From positions 1 to 64,000 of the forward strand of contig CAAFMN010000024.1 in NCBI GenBank assembly GCA_900764045.1: 64,000 bases of DNA. The letters are read 5' to 3'. Source of the stretch: Clostridia bacterium. Lineage in GTDB: Bacteria > Bacillota > Clostridia > Lachnospirales > Bianqueaceae. Shown piece after piece: positions 42,003 through 50,990 of this stretch (positions are counted from its first letter, which is position 1; every line of letters starts with the position of its first letter). The position numbers and the translations under genes are program-made. The notes beneath the pieces were generated by a model. It was given only the letters and a program-made list of their open reading frames with translations, was not told the origin of the DNA and did not search any database.

Positions 42003-43373
42003 ATGAAAACGATTTATATGATCAGAGGGTGGATCTGCCGTATTTTCAAACAATATGAACTGATCGCCAAGGTGCTGTTGAAGTTCGGCGCATATCTGTT
42101 TATTTTCCGGCAGATCGCAGGATGGGACGGCTTTCAGAATATCGGAGTGCTCAACGCGTTTTCTGTGCATATGTTGTTGGCGCTCTTGTGCGTATTGCTG
42201 CCGGCCCGTTTTGTCGCGTTCTTTTCAGTAGCGATCATCGTCTATAATATTTATCAGGTATCCTTCTGGGGCGCACTTATGGCGGCGGCACTGCTTCTGA
42301 TACTCTATGTGATGGTATCCAGACTTTGTCCGGATGAGACGGTGCTGATGATCCTGATGCCGTTGGCGATGAAATGGAATCTTGTCCTGGTCGTTCCGTT
42401 GTTCGCGGGATTGTACATGGGCGTCTTTTCTATCATACCGATCGTGGGAGGAATTCTCCTGGCAGGATTCCTGAAGATTATTCCGGCGTTTACACAGTTT
42501 AATGTGACAGCGATAGACGCGCTTCCGGCAGCCATGTCGGAAACCATGAGCTATATCGGGGATCAGCTTCTTAAGAATGAGAACCTGATCTTTACGATGA
42601 TCCTGTGCGCGGGTGTTGTATTGGTTGTATATCTGCTCAATAAGATCAGCATCAATTATATGCGGTATTTATCCTTGTGCGTGGGCGCACTGGTAGGCTT
42701 GGTGTGCTATATTGTCGGCAAGATGGCAGGTATGACGGATACAGGCATTTTGGCTGCGTTGGTGATACCGATCGTATCACTGGCGATTATGATCGTGGTG
42801 GAGTTTTTCCATATGGCGCTCAACTATCAGATGGCGCAGCGTTTGGCGTTCGCGGATGATGAGTATTACTATTATGTGCGTGCCATCCCTAAGATTCTTG
42901 GTATCCGCAATAAGACTGAGGTCAAGACAATTACGACCGGAAGAAGCCAGGAAAGCCGCGAGACCGAGCCGGTGGTAGTACATGAGTTGGAGCCGATGGA
43001 GAAGCCGGAAGGGGAGGCAGAGCATGTGCCTTCAGAGCGAGAAGAAAAACTGGCGGCCGCGGTCAATGAGAAGAAGCAGCAGGCAACGCGGAAGCTGGAT
43101 TCGGTATTGCATCAGCTTGGCAGCAAAGCTAAGGATATGATGGATAAGACCAAGGAAAAGCCGAAACAGAAGACGGAAGAAAAGCAGGAGCCAAAGAAGC
43201 CGGAGGGGACAGAGATTCCGAAATCTCCGGTACATGGCGAGAACTTTGAAGTGCCGAGACCGGAAAGCGCTGAAGAGCTTGCTAAGCGGACAGGCTGGTC
43301 AGAAGAGACGATCCGAGGCTTTTTCGAAGGATTGGATATGGAGTCTCAACAGGAAGACAAGGAGAAAAAGTAA
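42003..43373 (+). CDS. Multi-pass membrane protein of unknown function
   Basis: A 456-residue protein. Residues 20-280 form about eight membrane segments, some broken by PxV/GG turns (FSIIPIVGGILLAGFLK). Residues 305-456 form a soluble tail very rich in lysine and glutamate, probably disordered or coiled, ending with a small conserved-looking segment (ESAEELAKRTGWSEETIRGFFEGLD). I do not recognise the family. It lies 27 bp after the small membrane protein and precedes cdaA by 79 bp. An envelope or signalling role linked to c-di-AMP is possible by context only. Confidence 0.78.
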   Translation: MKTIYMIRGWICRIFKQYELIAKVLLKFGAYLFIFRQIAGWDGFQNIGVLNAFSVHMLLALLCVLLPARFVAFFSVAIIVYNIYQVSFWGALMAAALLLILYVMVSRLCPDETVLMILMPLAMKWNLVLVVPLFAGLYMGVFSIIPIVGGILLAGFLKIIPAFTQFNVTAIDALPAAMSETMSYIGDQLLKNENLIFTMILCAGVVLVVYLLNKISINYMRYLSLCVGALVGLVCYIVGKMAGMTDTGILAALVIPIVSLAIMIVVEFFHMALNYQMAQRLAFADDEYYYYVRAIPKILGIRNKTEVKTITTGRSQESRETEPVVVHELEPMEKPEGEAEHVPSEREEKLAAAVNEKKQQATRKLDSVLHQLGSKAKDMMDKTKEKPKQKTEEKQEPKKPEGTEIPKSPVHGENFEVPRPESAEELAKRTGWSEETIRGFFEGLDMESQQEDKEKK

Positions 43374-43380
43374 ATAATAC

Positions 43381-43407
43381 AGGGGCTGCCCCCATAAGGC
43401 GGCCCTT
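43381..43407 (+). other. GC-rich hairpin upstream of cdaA
   Basis: AGGGGCTGCC pairs with GGCGGCCCTT (two G-T pairs) around a 7-nt loop, 7 bp after the stop codon upstream. No T-run follows, so it may be a weak terminator or an mRNA-processing or stability element. Confidence 0.4.
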
Positions 43408-43452
43408 GTGTGGTTTGCGCCGCAAAGAATATCGGTGGAAGGAAGTGTGATT

Positions 43453-44334
43453 ATGGGATGGTTTGAACAGGTAGTGGAGTGGGTTCGTTCCAGTATCGGA
43501 ATCACGTTCGTCCCTAAACTGGGACTGATCGATCTGCTGGATATTTTATTTGTGGCTTTTTTAGTATATCAGATTTTGGTCTGGTTCCGTATGACACGGG
43601 CATGGACGCTTTTTAAGGGAGTCATTTTCCTTTTGATCATCGCGATGGCGACTTCCATGCTGCAGATGAGCATGAGTTCATGGCTTTTGCAGAATACCAT
43701 GGTTTACGGAGTTTTGGCTGTGGTCATTATATTTCAGCCGGAGATCCGGCGCGCGCTGGAAAAGCTGGGGCACGGCGGACTGTTCTCCATTCTGGCCAGC
43801 GAGGAGAATGCCTGTCAGGTTACCAGAGAGACGGTATCGGAGATCGCGGACGCGATGGAGCAGATGGCGGCCGTCAAGACGGGAGCGCTGATCGTGGTGG
43901 AGCAGGAAGTTAAACTGGGAGAATACGAGGAAACGGGTATTCCGGTGGACGCGGTTGTGACATCGCAGCTGCTCATCAATATCTTCGAACATAATACCCC
44001 GCTTCATGACGGAGCCGTATTGATCCGGAACAACCGGATTACTTCCGCTACATGCTATCTGCCTTTGTCAGCCAACATGAATATCAGCAAGGCCATGGGG
44101 ACAAGACATAGAGCGGCGCTGGGACTCAGCGAGGTATCGGACGCCAAGATCTTTGTCGTATCCGAAGAGACCGGTTCCATGTCGATGGCACAGGGAGGGA
44201 AAATTACCCGGGATATTGATCGTGAGTTTATCATGAATCAGTTCCAGTATAAGGATGAAAAAGAGAAAAAGTCCAAAGTCATTCGGAACAAGCTGAGACA
44301 GTATACGAGAAAAGGGGGAAAAACCGATGCTTGA
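43453..44334 (+). CDS. cdaA: Diadenylate cyclase CdaA
   Basis: A 293-residue membrane enzyme that makes c-di-AMP from two ATP. Three membrane helices (about 25-98), then the DAC domain with the catalytic DGA (186-188, in HDGAVLIR) and the second active-site motif RHR (218-220, GTRHRAALGLSE). The ATG at 43453 follows AAGGAAG; a longer reading starts 15 codons earlier without a good site. It overlaps cdaR by 8 bp. In most Firmicutes glmM follows cdaR; here a MutS-like gene does. Confidence 0.96.
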   Translation: MGWFEQVVEWVRSSIGITFVPKLGLIDLLDILFVAFLVYQILVWFRMTRAWTLFKGVIFLLIIAMATSMLQMSMSSWLLQNTMVYGVLAVVIIFQPEIRRALEKLGHGGLFSILASEENACQVTRETVSEIADAMEQMAAVKTGALIVVEQEVKLGEYEETGIPVDAVVTSQLLINIFEHNTPLHDGAVLIRNNRITSATCYLPLSANMNISKAMGTRHRAALGLSEVSDAKIFVVSEETGSMSMAQGGKITRDIDREFIMNQFQYKDEKEKKSKVIRNKLRQYTRKGGKTDA

Positions 44335-45640
44335 TTTTGTTAAAAAGTTTTTCTCCAAAAATCTTTTGTTAAAGATATTCTCCGTTGTATTCTCATTTTG
44401 TCTGTGGGTGATGGTCGTCAACCAGCAAGACCCTGTAACGACGGAGACGATTCATAATATACCGATTGCCATACAGAACGAAAATTATTTTGAAGAGCAG
44501 AACCAGCATGTTACACTGGAATCGGAGATGAGGCTCAGTGTGACAGTGAGCGGACGTCGATCGATCGTAGAGAATCTGACGGCGGATAATTTTAACGCGT
44601 ATATCGATTATCTGGCTGTACAGCCGGAGGAAGGACGCGCGGAGGTTTCCTGTACGGTTGATGATCGGAACGTGACAGTGAAGCATCAGAGTGTATCCTA
44701 TGTCAGGCTTAATGTGGAAGATATCGTATCCAAGGAGTATACGATTCAGCTCCGCACGGAAGGAACGCCGGCGGAGGGGTATGTTGTCGTCGCGCAGGAC
44801 GCGTACGCGGTAATGGAACCGTCGGTTGTAATCCTTTCCGGACCGCAGAGTCAGATTGACAGAATCGCTTCCGCGGAAGCCGTGCTGGATGTACAGGACG
44901 CTTCTGATACGGTATCGGGCAAGGGCAAGGCCATCACTTTCCTGGATACGGACGGCAATCCGGTGCTTCTGGATGAGCTGGAGGATATCTCCTATTCGGC
45001 CAAAGTGATGATGCAGCTGAGCGTGCCGGTGTATTTTGTCCAGGAGGTTCCGATCCGCACGGTGGAGATCACGGAAGATCCGAATAATGAGTATTATGTG
45101 GATAGTAGCAGCCTCTCGCAGGAGTCTGTTCAGCTCTACGGTCCCAAGAATGTTCTGGCCGGTATTACAGAGATTGAGCTTGCGGCGGTGTCGGCAGCAG
45201 ATAAAACCGCGACATTCCAGCAGAGCTATGACCTGGCGGCAGTTTGTACCAAGATGTCTCAGGAATACGGAGTGCATATAGGACTCGTCGGCGGCAGCGC
45301 GTCGCAGACGACTCTGACAGTCAATATGAAGAAAAAAGAGATCCGAAGTTTCAGCATTACAGGGCAGAACTTTACCTGGCAGAACTCCGTCAAAGGCAAG
45401 ACCTATACCTTGGCGGACAGCAGCGCTATCGTCCAGATACAGGGGAAGCCTTCAGCGCTGGACAGCCTGACATCGGCCAATATTCGCTGTATGGCAGATG
45501 TAGGGGCATTGACCGAAAACGGAACGTATGAGGTGAGTATAGTCTATGCAGCGCCGGAGGGCCTGAAGGTTTACGGAGCGCCGCAGACACTCAGTATCGT
45601 GGTCGCGGATGAAGATACAGCGGGAACAGCGCAATCATAA
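44327..45640 (+). CDS. cdaR: CdaA regulatory protein CdaR (YbbR)
   Basis: A 437-residue membrane-anchored protein with an N-terminal helix (about residues 12-30, FSVVFSFCLWVMVVN) and a large external part with several tandem YbbR domains (each carrying a V-x-[LI]-x-G-[PR] pattern such as VILSGPQSQI and VQLYGPKNV). YbbR proteins bind CdaA and tune c-di-AMP synthesis. The ending (VADEDTAGTAQS) is a short acidic tail. It starts inside cdaA, so the two are coupled. Confidence 0.92.
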   Translation: MLDFVKKFFSKNLLLKIFSVVFSFCLWVMVVNQQDPVTTETIHNIPIAIQNENYFEEQNQHVTLESEMRLSVTVSGRRSIVENLTADNFNAYIDYLAVQPEEGRAEVSCTVDDRNVTVKHQSVSYVRLNVEDIVSKEYTIQLRTEGTPAEGYVVVAQDAYAVMEPSVVILSGPQSQIDRIASAEAVLDVQDASDTVSGKGKAITFLDTDGNPVLLDELEDISYSAKVMMQLSVPVYFVQEVPIRTVEITEDPNNEYYVDSSSLSQESVQLYGPKNVLAGITEIELAAVSAADKTATFQQSYDLAAVCTKMSQEYGVHIGLVGGSASQTTLTVNMKKKEIRSFSITGQNFTWQNSVKGKTYTLADSSAIVQIQGKPSALDSLTSANIRCMADVGALTENGTYEVSIVYAAPEGLKVYGAPQTLSIVVADEDTAGTAQS

Positions 45641-45665
45641 CAAGCAGTATGGGAGGAGCGGCCAC

Positions 45666-47324
45666 ATGCCGAAGTTTTATAAAAAGAGTCGGCTGGAATT
45701 TGTCAGAAACCACTGGGGTAAGGATTTCAGCGACAGTGTGCAGGACGATCTGAATTTTCCGGATCTGGAAGAGTTCTTTGTAGACATGATGAAGCGGGCG
45801 GATTGGATCCTGGATGACCAGACCTGGAACGACATGGAGATGAACCGCATATTCTGCAAGCTGGACCGGGCCTATTCCATGCCGGGACAGCAGATGCTGT
45901 ATAATATGCTGCGTACGCTGATCTTCGATGAGGAGGAGTTGAAGCGGCGGGACCGGGTGATGGATTATATCCAGCACAATGGAGAGGCAAGGGATAAGAT
46001 CGCCTGCCTTCTCTTCTATCTTGGAAAAGTGGAGTATGATGGGGCAGCGTCCCTATTGTTCCATGGGATTCCTAAGCTGCCGGATTCCGCGTCCTGGGCT
46101 AACGGTCTGGCTCTGGCCATGCTGGCGGCACTTGTTTCCATCCCGTTTATGGGCTTTGGCGGATTGATGATGACAGCGGTTATGTTTGTAATCAATACCG
46201 TTTACCATCAAAAGCTCAACGCCAGAACAGAAGCGACGATGCCGGGCGTTCAGTTCATCGCGAGGATGCTTACGGTTGCGGAAGAGATGGGTAATATGGA
46301 TATTCCGCAGCTCGATAAGGGATATCTGAGCTTTTTCCGTAAATGTGTAAAGAAGTGCGGAATCATCAAGAAAAAGGCAGGCCGACTCGGAATCGGAGGC
46401 AATGATCCGATCGGACTTGTAGAATATCTCAAGATCTTGTTCCTGACAGAGGACCGTGCTTTCATCCGGTGCCTGAAATATGTGGAGCAGGAGGCGCCTG
46501 TACTGCGGGTCCTGTACCGTAAGATCGGAGAGCTGGACGCATTGATGGCGATGGCATCCTTCCGCAGAGGGCTGCGCCGCATGACCAAGCCGGTATTTGT
46601 TTCGGAGCCGAAGTATTTTAAGGTAGAGAATATCACGCATCCGTTGCTGACCAAGGGTGTGCCCAATTCCCTGGAGATGACGGGGGGCAATGTAGTGATC
46701 ACCGGATCCAATATGTCCGGTAAATCCACGTTTTTGCGGACATTGTCCACGGGAGCGGTGTTGGCGCAGACCTTCTACACGGTTCCGGCGGACTCTTACA
46801 CGGCATCCTTTTTCAATATCCTGACATCCATCAGTCCGAGCGATAACCTGATCGAGGGCAAGAGTTATTATATGGCGGAAGCCGAGGCGCTGCTGCGGAT
46901 GGTGCAGACACTGGACGAGAACCGGACCTCGTTGCTGATGATCGATGAGATCTTCCGTGGGACCAACCCCATTGAGAGAGTGGCGGCAGCCTCTTCATTG
47001 CTGTCCTATCTGGCCAGACACAATACGATGGTCATTGTAGCGACCCATGATATTGAGATTACACAAAAGGTGGCAGATCAATATACCAGTTATCATTTTA
47101 GTGAGAATGTCACGAAGGATGCGCTGGATTTCGACTATAAGCTGAAGCCGGGAGTTCTGAAAGTGCCGAACGGTATCCGAATTTTGGAATATCTGGGATA
47201 TCCGCAGGAGATTACGGACGAAGCCTATCGGGAGACCGGTTATGTCGGATTGACAGCTGCCGAAGAGAAACAAAATCAAGATCAAGATAAAAATACTATA
47301 CAGGGGGTAGATCAAGATGAGTAA
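45666..47324 (+). CDS. MutS-related ATPase with membrane segments
   Basis: A 552-residue protein with a MutS-family ATPase at its C-terminus: Walker A GSNMSGKSTFLRT, the LIEGKSYYMAEA segment, Walker B LLMIDEIFRGTNPIER and a switch VATHDIE. N-terminal residues 1-140 are helical (lever-like), and two hydrophobic segments near 150-185 (LAMLAALVSIPFMGFGGLMM) probably place it in the membrane. It lacks the MutS mismatch-binding domain and the Smr nuclease of MutS2, so it is a separate branch. SD GGGAGGAG. It overlaps the next gene by 8 bp. Confidence 0.85.
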   Translation: MPKFYKKSRLEFVRNHWGKDFSDSVQDDLNFPDLEEFFVDMMKRADWILDDQTWNDMEMNRIFCKLDRAYSMPGQQMLYNMLRTLIFDEEELKRRDRVMDYIQHNGEARDKIACLLFYLGKVEYDGAASLLFHGIPKLPDSASWANGLALAMLAALVSIPFMGFGGLMMTAVMFVINTVYHQKLNARTEATMPGVQFIARMLTVAEEMGNMDIPQLDKGYLSFFRKCVKKCGIIKKKAGRLGIGGNDPIGLVEYLKILFLTEDRAFIRCLKYVEQEAPVLRVLYRKIGELDALMAMASFRRGLRRMTKPVFVSEPKYFKVENITHPLLTKGVPNSLEMTGGNVVITGSNMSGKSTFLRTLSTGAVLAQTFYTVPADSYTASFFNILTSISPSDNLIEGKSYYMAEAEALLRMVQTLDENRTSLLMIDEIFRGTNPIERVAAASSLLSYLARHNTMVIVATHDIEITQKVADQYTSYHFSENVTKDALDFDYKLKPGVLKVPNGIRILEYLGYPQEITDEAYRETGYVGLTAAEEKQNQDQDKNTIQGVDQDE

Positions 47325-49692
47325 GAAAACCTTGCAGGAAATGCAGCCGCTGGCAGATGTCCTGAACAGAGATATCGTCTGCGCATGCGGCAAGACGCAC
47401 CGTGCCAATATCGACGCGGTCGTTATCGGACGTGGAGCCATGGAATACGTTCCGGAGCTGCTGCAGCAGCACGGTATGAAGACGGTAATGCTTCTGGAGG
47501 ATACGCATACGCATGAGGCTGCCGGAGAACAGGCGGCTCAGTTGATCCGGAACGCTGGAATCGAGGTCTATGAACATATTTATCAGCGCGCGGATGGATG
47601 GCTGACGGCGGATGAAGTAGCGATGGAGGAAGGCGTGAATGCTTTTCGCGCCTGTGAGAACCGCCCGGACGTGATTATCTCCGTAGGTTCCGGTACGCTG
47701 AACGATCTGGGAAAGGTGATCGGAGAGATGCTGGGCGGCGTGCCGCAGTGGATCATTGGAACCGCTGCTTCTATGGACGGATACGCGTCTACGGTAGCAG
47801 CGCTGGTGCGCAACAATCTGAAGGTAACAGAATACTACAATCCGCCCAAGGTCATCATCGGCGATATGGCGGTGATGTGCAAAGCTCCGAGGTCTATGAC
47901 ACTGGCAGGAATCGGCGATATGGCAGCTAAGTACAATTCCGGCCTGGACTGGAAGCTCAGCCATCTGATCAATGGAGAATATTATTGCGATTTTGTAGCT
48001 AAGGCCATGTTAAAGGTAACGGACCAGATCATCGATCTGGCGTTGGAAGCTCCGGAAGAAGGAGAGTTTGGCGATGAGCTGCTGGCGAGATTGATGGAAG
48101 GACTGGTTCTGTCCGGCGTATATATGAGCTATATGGGATCTTCCCGAGCAGCTTCGGGTTCTGAGCATCATTTCTCTCATTTTTGGGAGATGTGGCTGCA
48201 GCTGAACGGAAAGCCCGCGATCTATCACGGAACCAAGGTAGGCGTAGGTACGCTGATCATGGACCGTTTGTACCGTGAGTTCCTGACATTGGATATTGAG
48301 GCGCGCCGTGTTATTCCGAGGCTGCGCAAGTTTGATGAGGCGGCATACCGCAAGAAGCTGGAAAAGGTATATGGCGCCGCCGCTCCGGCCATTCTGGCTG
48401 ACTATCATTATGACGCGGAAGAGAGAATCCGCCGGTTGGGATTTATTTTGGAGAATCGCCGCACGATCAATGCGATTATCCGTGAGGCGCTGCCTTCGCT
48501 GGATAAGATGCGCAAGGCGATGGAGCATGTAGGCGCGGTTCGTGATTGGACGGGATTGCCCCACATCACGGGTGAGGTGGCGTTGCAGGCGCTGCTGTAT
48601 TGCAAGGAGATGCGTCCCCACTATACCATGTTGCAGATGCTGCAGGACGTAGGATATAACATCAAGAAGTTCGCGCCCAAGATGGTTGAGGCAGGATATC
48701 TGCGCCTGGATCAGATTCAGATGCGGGACCCGTTTGTACTTCCGGTAGAGGAAGAGGGCAAATACTATCTGTTCGGCACGACCGATCCCAGCTGCTGGAG
48801 AGGTCCCTTCTATGGATTTGATTGTTTTGTAAGCGAGGATCTGGAGCATTGGGACGGACCGATCGCCGCTTTCCGGCCGGATGAGAATTTCTGGGGAACC
48901 CGGAACAACTGGGCTCCGGAGGTGCATCGCTATCGCGGTAAGTATTATATGTTCGCGACCTTTGGATCGGAGAAGCGCTATAAGGGTACGCAGATCCTGC
49001 GTTCTGACCGTCCGGAGGGTCCCTATATGCCTATATCCGACGGCCCGGTAACACCGGCGGAGTGGGACTGCCTGGATGGTACGTTCTACCTGGATCCGGA
49101 CGGACAGCCGTGGATTGTATTCTGCCATGAATGGACGCAGATTATAGACGGAGAGATTGTGGCCATGCCTTTGAAAAAGGATTTGACCGGACCGGCCGGA
49201 GATCCTGTTAAGCTTTTCTCGGCATCGGAAGCTTCCTGGGCATCCGGACGTCCGTGGAAGGAACGTCACCCGGAGTCAGACAGCGACGCCTACAGCTATG
49301 TAACGGATGGCCCGTTTATGGTAGAAGACGGGGATCAGTTGATGATGCTCTGGTCTGGAAGAGGCCCCAAGGGTTATGCCATGGGCAGCGCATATTCTGA
49401 GGGCGGAATTCTTGGCCCCTGGAAGCAGAACGAGCAGCTTGCCTTTGAAGAAGACGGCGGCCATGGTATGGTCTTCCGTAAATTTACGGGCGAATTGATG
49501 ATGACAGTGCATCAGCCCAATCAAACGCCCAACGAGCGTCCTAAGTTCTTTGAGGCGAAGATTCAGAATAAGGCGATTGTACTTGCTTCCGCTAAGGAAG
49601 AGCCGGAACAGAAGCCGGAGGAGCAGGCGAAACCGCTCAAGAGACAGCAAGGCGTTCATGTAAAGGATGAGATGCCCTATTGGCTTCTGTAA
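47317..49692 (+). CDS. Fused AraM-like dehydrogenase and GH43-like protein
   Basis: A 791-residue protein with two unrelated domains. Residues 1-460 match the AraM/EgsA glycerol-1-phosphate dehydrogenase family: nucleotide-binding VGSGTLNDLGK (123-133), IGTAASMDGYAS, and metal ligands Asp201 (GIGDMAAKYNS), His284/His285 (GSEHHFSHFWEM) and His304 (IYHGTKVGVGT). From about 466 a five-bladed GH43-like propeller starts MRDPFVL with the catalytic Asp471, then NNWAPEVHRYRGKYYMFAT and DGTFYLDPDGQPWIVFCHEW. A charged linker and tail follow (EEPEQKPEEQAK). It could couple an arabinose-type glycosidase with a polyol-phosphate dehydrogenase, but both activities are inferred. It has no signal peptide, so it is cytoplasmic. 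Confidence 0.88.
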   Translation: MSKKTLQEMQPLADVLNRDIVCACGKTHRANIDAVVIGRGAMEYVPELLQQHGMKTVMLLEDTHTHEAAGEQAAQLIRNAGIEVYEHIYQRADGWLTADEVAMEEGVNAFRACENRPDVIISVGSGTLNDLGKVIGEMLGGVPQWIIGTAASMDGYASTVAALVRNNLKVTEYYNPPKVIIGDMAVMCKAPRSMTLAGIGDMAAKYNSGLDWKLSHLINGEYYCDFVAKAMLKVTDQIIDLALEAPEEGEFGDELLARLMEGLVLSGVYMSYMGSSRAASGSEHHFSHFWEMWLQLNGKPAIYHGTKVGVGTLIMDRLYREFLTLDIEARRVIPRLRKFDEAAYRKKLEKVYGAAAPAILADYHYDAEERIRRLGFILENRRTINAIIREALPSLDKMRKAMEHVGAVRDWTGLPHITGEVALQALLYCKEMRPHYTMLQMLQDVGYNIKKFAPKMVEAGYLRLDQIQMRDPFVLPVEEEGKYYLFGTTDPSCWRGPFYGFDCFVSEDLEHWDGPIAAFRPDENFWGTRNNWAPEVHRYRGKYYMFATFGSEKRYKGTQILRSDRPEGPYMPISDGPVTPAEWDCLDGTFYLDPDGQPWIVFCHEWTQIIDGEIVAMPLKKDLTGPAGDPVKLFSASEASWASGRPWKERHPESDSDAYSYVTDGPFMVEDGDQLMMLWSGRGPKGYAMGSAYSEGGILGPWKQNEQLAFEEDGGHGMVFRKFTGELMMTVHQPNQTPNERPKFFEAKIQNKAIVLASAKEEPEQKPEEQAKPLKRQQGVHVKDEMPYWLL

Positions 49693-50990
49693 TGGGAGAA
49701 GAAGGGGCAGTTCATGTCTCCATACGGCAGATGGTTGAATTCATCTGCCGTGGCGGAGATCTTGCCAGTGGGGGCTTCAGCGGACCGGAGCGGGCTCTGG
49801 AGGGTACGAGGATTCATCAGAAGCTGCAAAAGAGCCGTTCCGCAGCCTATAGGAACGAAGTTCCCATGCTGCTTGCGGTATCTCTCGAGGATGGGCTGTG
49901 CCTGGAAGTTGAGGGCCGCGCGGACGGAGTGGAAGAGCTGATGGATCTGGAGGCTCCCTGCCGTATCGAAGAGATCAAGTCAACCTATGCGTCCGCGGAG
50001 CATTTGGGCTTTTCATATGAGCCCGCGCACCGCGGACAGCTTTTGTGTTATGGGCATATTCTGTGCGAGAAGGAAGGATATGCCGCCGTTTGGCTCCGCC
50101 TGACGTATTATCAGATGGAACAGGAAAAAGAGTATACGTATGATGAGCTGTGGCGGGCGGAAGATCTGCGGAACTTTTTTACAGAGACGGTAGAAGCCTA
50201 CGCAAAATGGCTGCGCTGGAGCAGCGAACATCTTGCCAAACGTACGCGGAGCCTGCAGAACCTGAAATTTCCCTTTCCCGCGTACAGAACAGGACAGCGG
50301 ACGATGGCCGCCTATGTATACAAGACTATTCAATCCGGCGGCGGAATTTTTATACAGGCGCCCACAGGAACCGGCAAGACGGTGTCGGCGCTTTTCCCGG
50401 CCCTGAAGGCTATGGCCAATGGATTGACATCCAAGCTCTTTTATCTGACGGCCAAGACGGCGACGGGACTTGCGGCGCAGGATGCCTTGGACAGACTGTC
50501 AGAGCAGAAGCCGGAGCTGATCAGTATTACATTGACGGCCAAAGATAAGATCTGTCCTCTGGAGGAAAGAAACTGCGATCCGGAGAACTGCCCGTATGCC
50601 AAGGGACATTATGACCGGATCAATCAGGCAGTGTACGCGGCAATTACGCAGTACCGGCAGATTGGGCGGGAGCTTCTGCGCAGCCATGCGGAAACGTATC
50701 GGGTATGCCCTTTTGAGCTGGGTCTGGATATCAGTACCTGGGCCGATGTGATCATTGGAGATTATAATTACGCGTTTGACCCGACAGCGTCCTTAAAACG
50801 TTTTTTCCAGGACCAGAAAACAGAGTATACTCTATTGGTGGATGAAGCCCATAATCTGCCGGATCGGGCGCAATCTATGTACAGTGCGGAAGTGACCGGG
50901 CAGATGTTTTTTGAGTTTGGACGGATCTTCCGCGGCAAACCGGTTTCCTGGAGGAGAGCTCTCCGGCGGGCACAGCGACGATTGGTTTGA
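49692..50990 (+). CDS. Nuclease-helicase, 5' part (frameshifted)
   Basis: The first 432 residues of a DinG/Rad3-like ATP-dependent DNA helicase with a fused Cas4-like PD-(D/E)XK nuclease. The nuclease shows EGTRIHQKL, GRADGVEEL and IEEIKST (E-x-K). The helicase has Walker A QAPTGTGKTVSALFP, an Fe-S-type cysteine set (CPLEERNCDPENCP and later VCPFEL) and Walker B DEAHNLPDRA. The frame ends at a TGA at 50988-50990, while homologues continue. The remaining motifs are in the next frame. The start overlaps the GH43 gene's stop (TAATG). An ATG 12 bp upstream (49680) is an alternative. Confidence 0.85.
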   Translation: MGEEGAVHVSIRQMVEFICRGGDLASGGFSGPERALEGTRIHQKLQKSRSAAYRNEVPMLLAVSLEDGLCLEVEGRADGVEELMDLEAPCRIEEIKSTYASAEHLGFSYEPAHRGQLLCYGHILCEKEGYAAVWLRLTYYQMEQEKEYTYDELWRAEDLRNFFTETVEAYAKWLRWSSEHLAKRTRSLQNLKFPFPAYRTGQRTMAAYVYKTIQSGGGIFIQAPTGTGKTVSALFPALKAMANGLTSKLFYLTAKTATGLAAQDALDRLSEQKPELISITLTAKDKICPLEERNCDPENCPYAKGHYDRINQAVYAAITQYRQIGRELLRSHAETYRVCPFELGLDISTWADVIIGDYNYAFDPTASLKRFFQDQKTEYTLLVDEAHNLPDRAQSMYSAEVTGQMFFEFGRIFRGKPVSWRRALRRAQRRLV

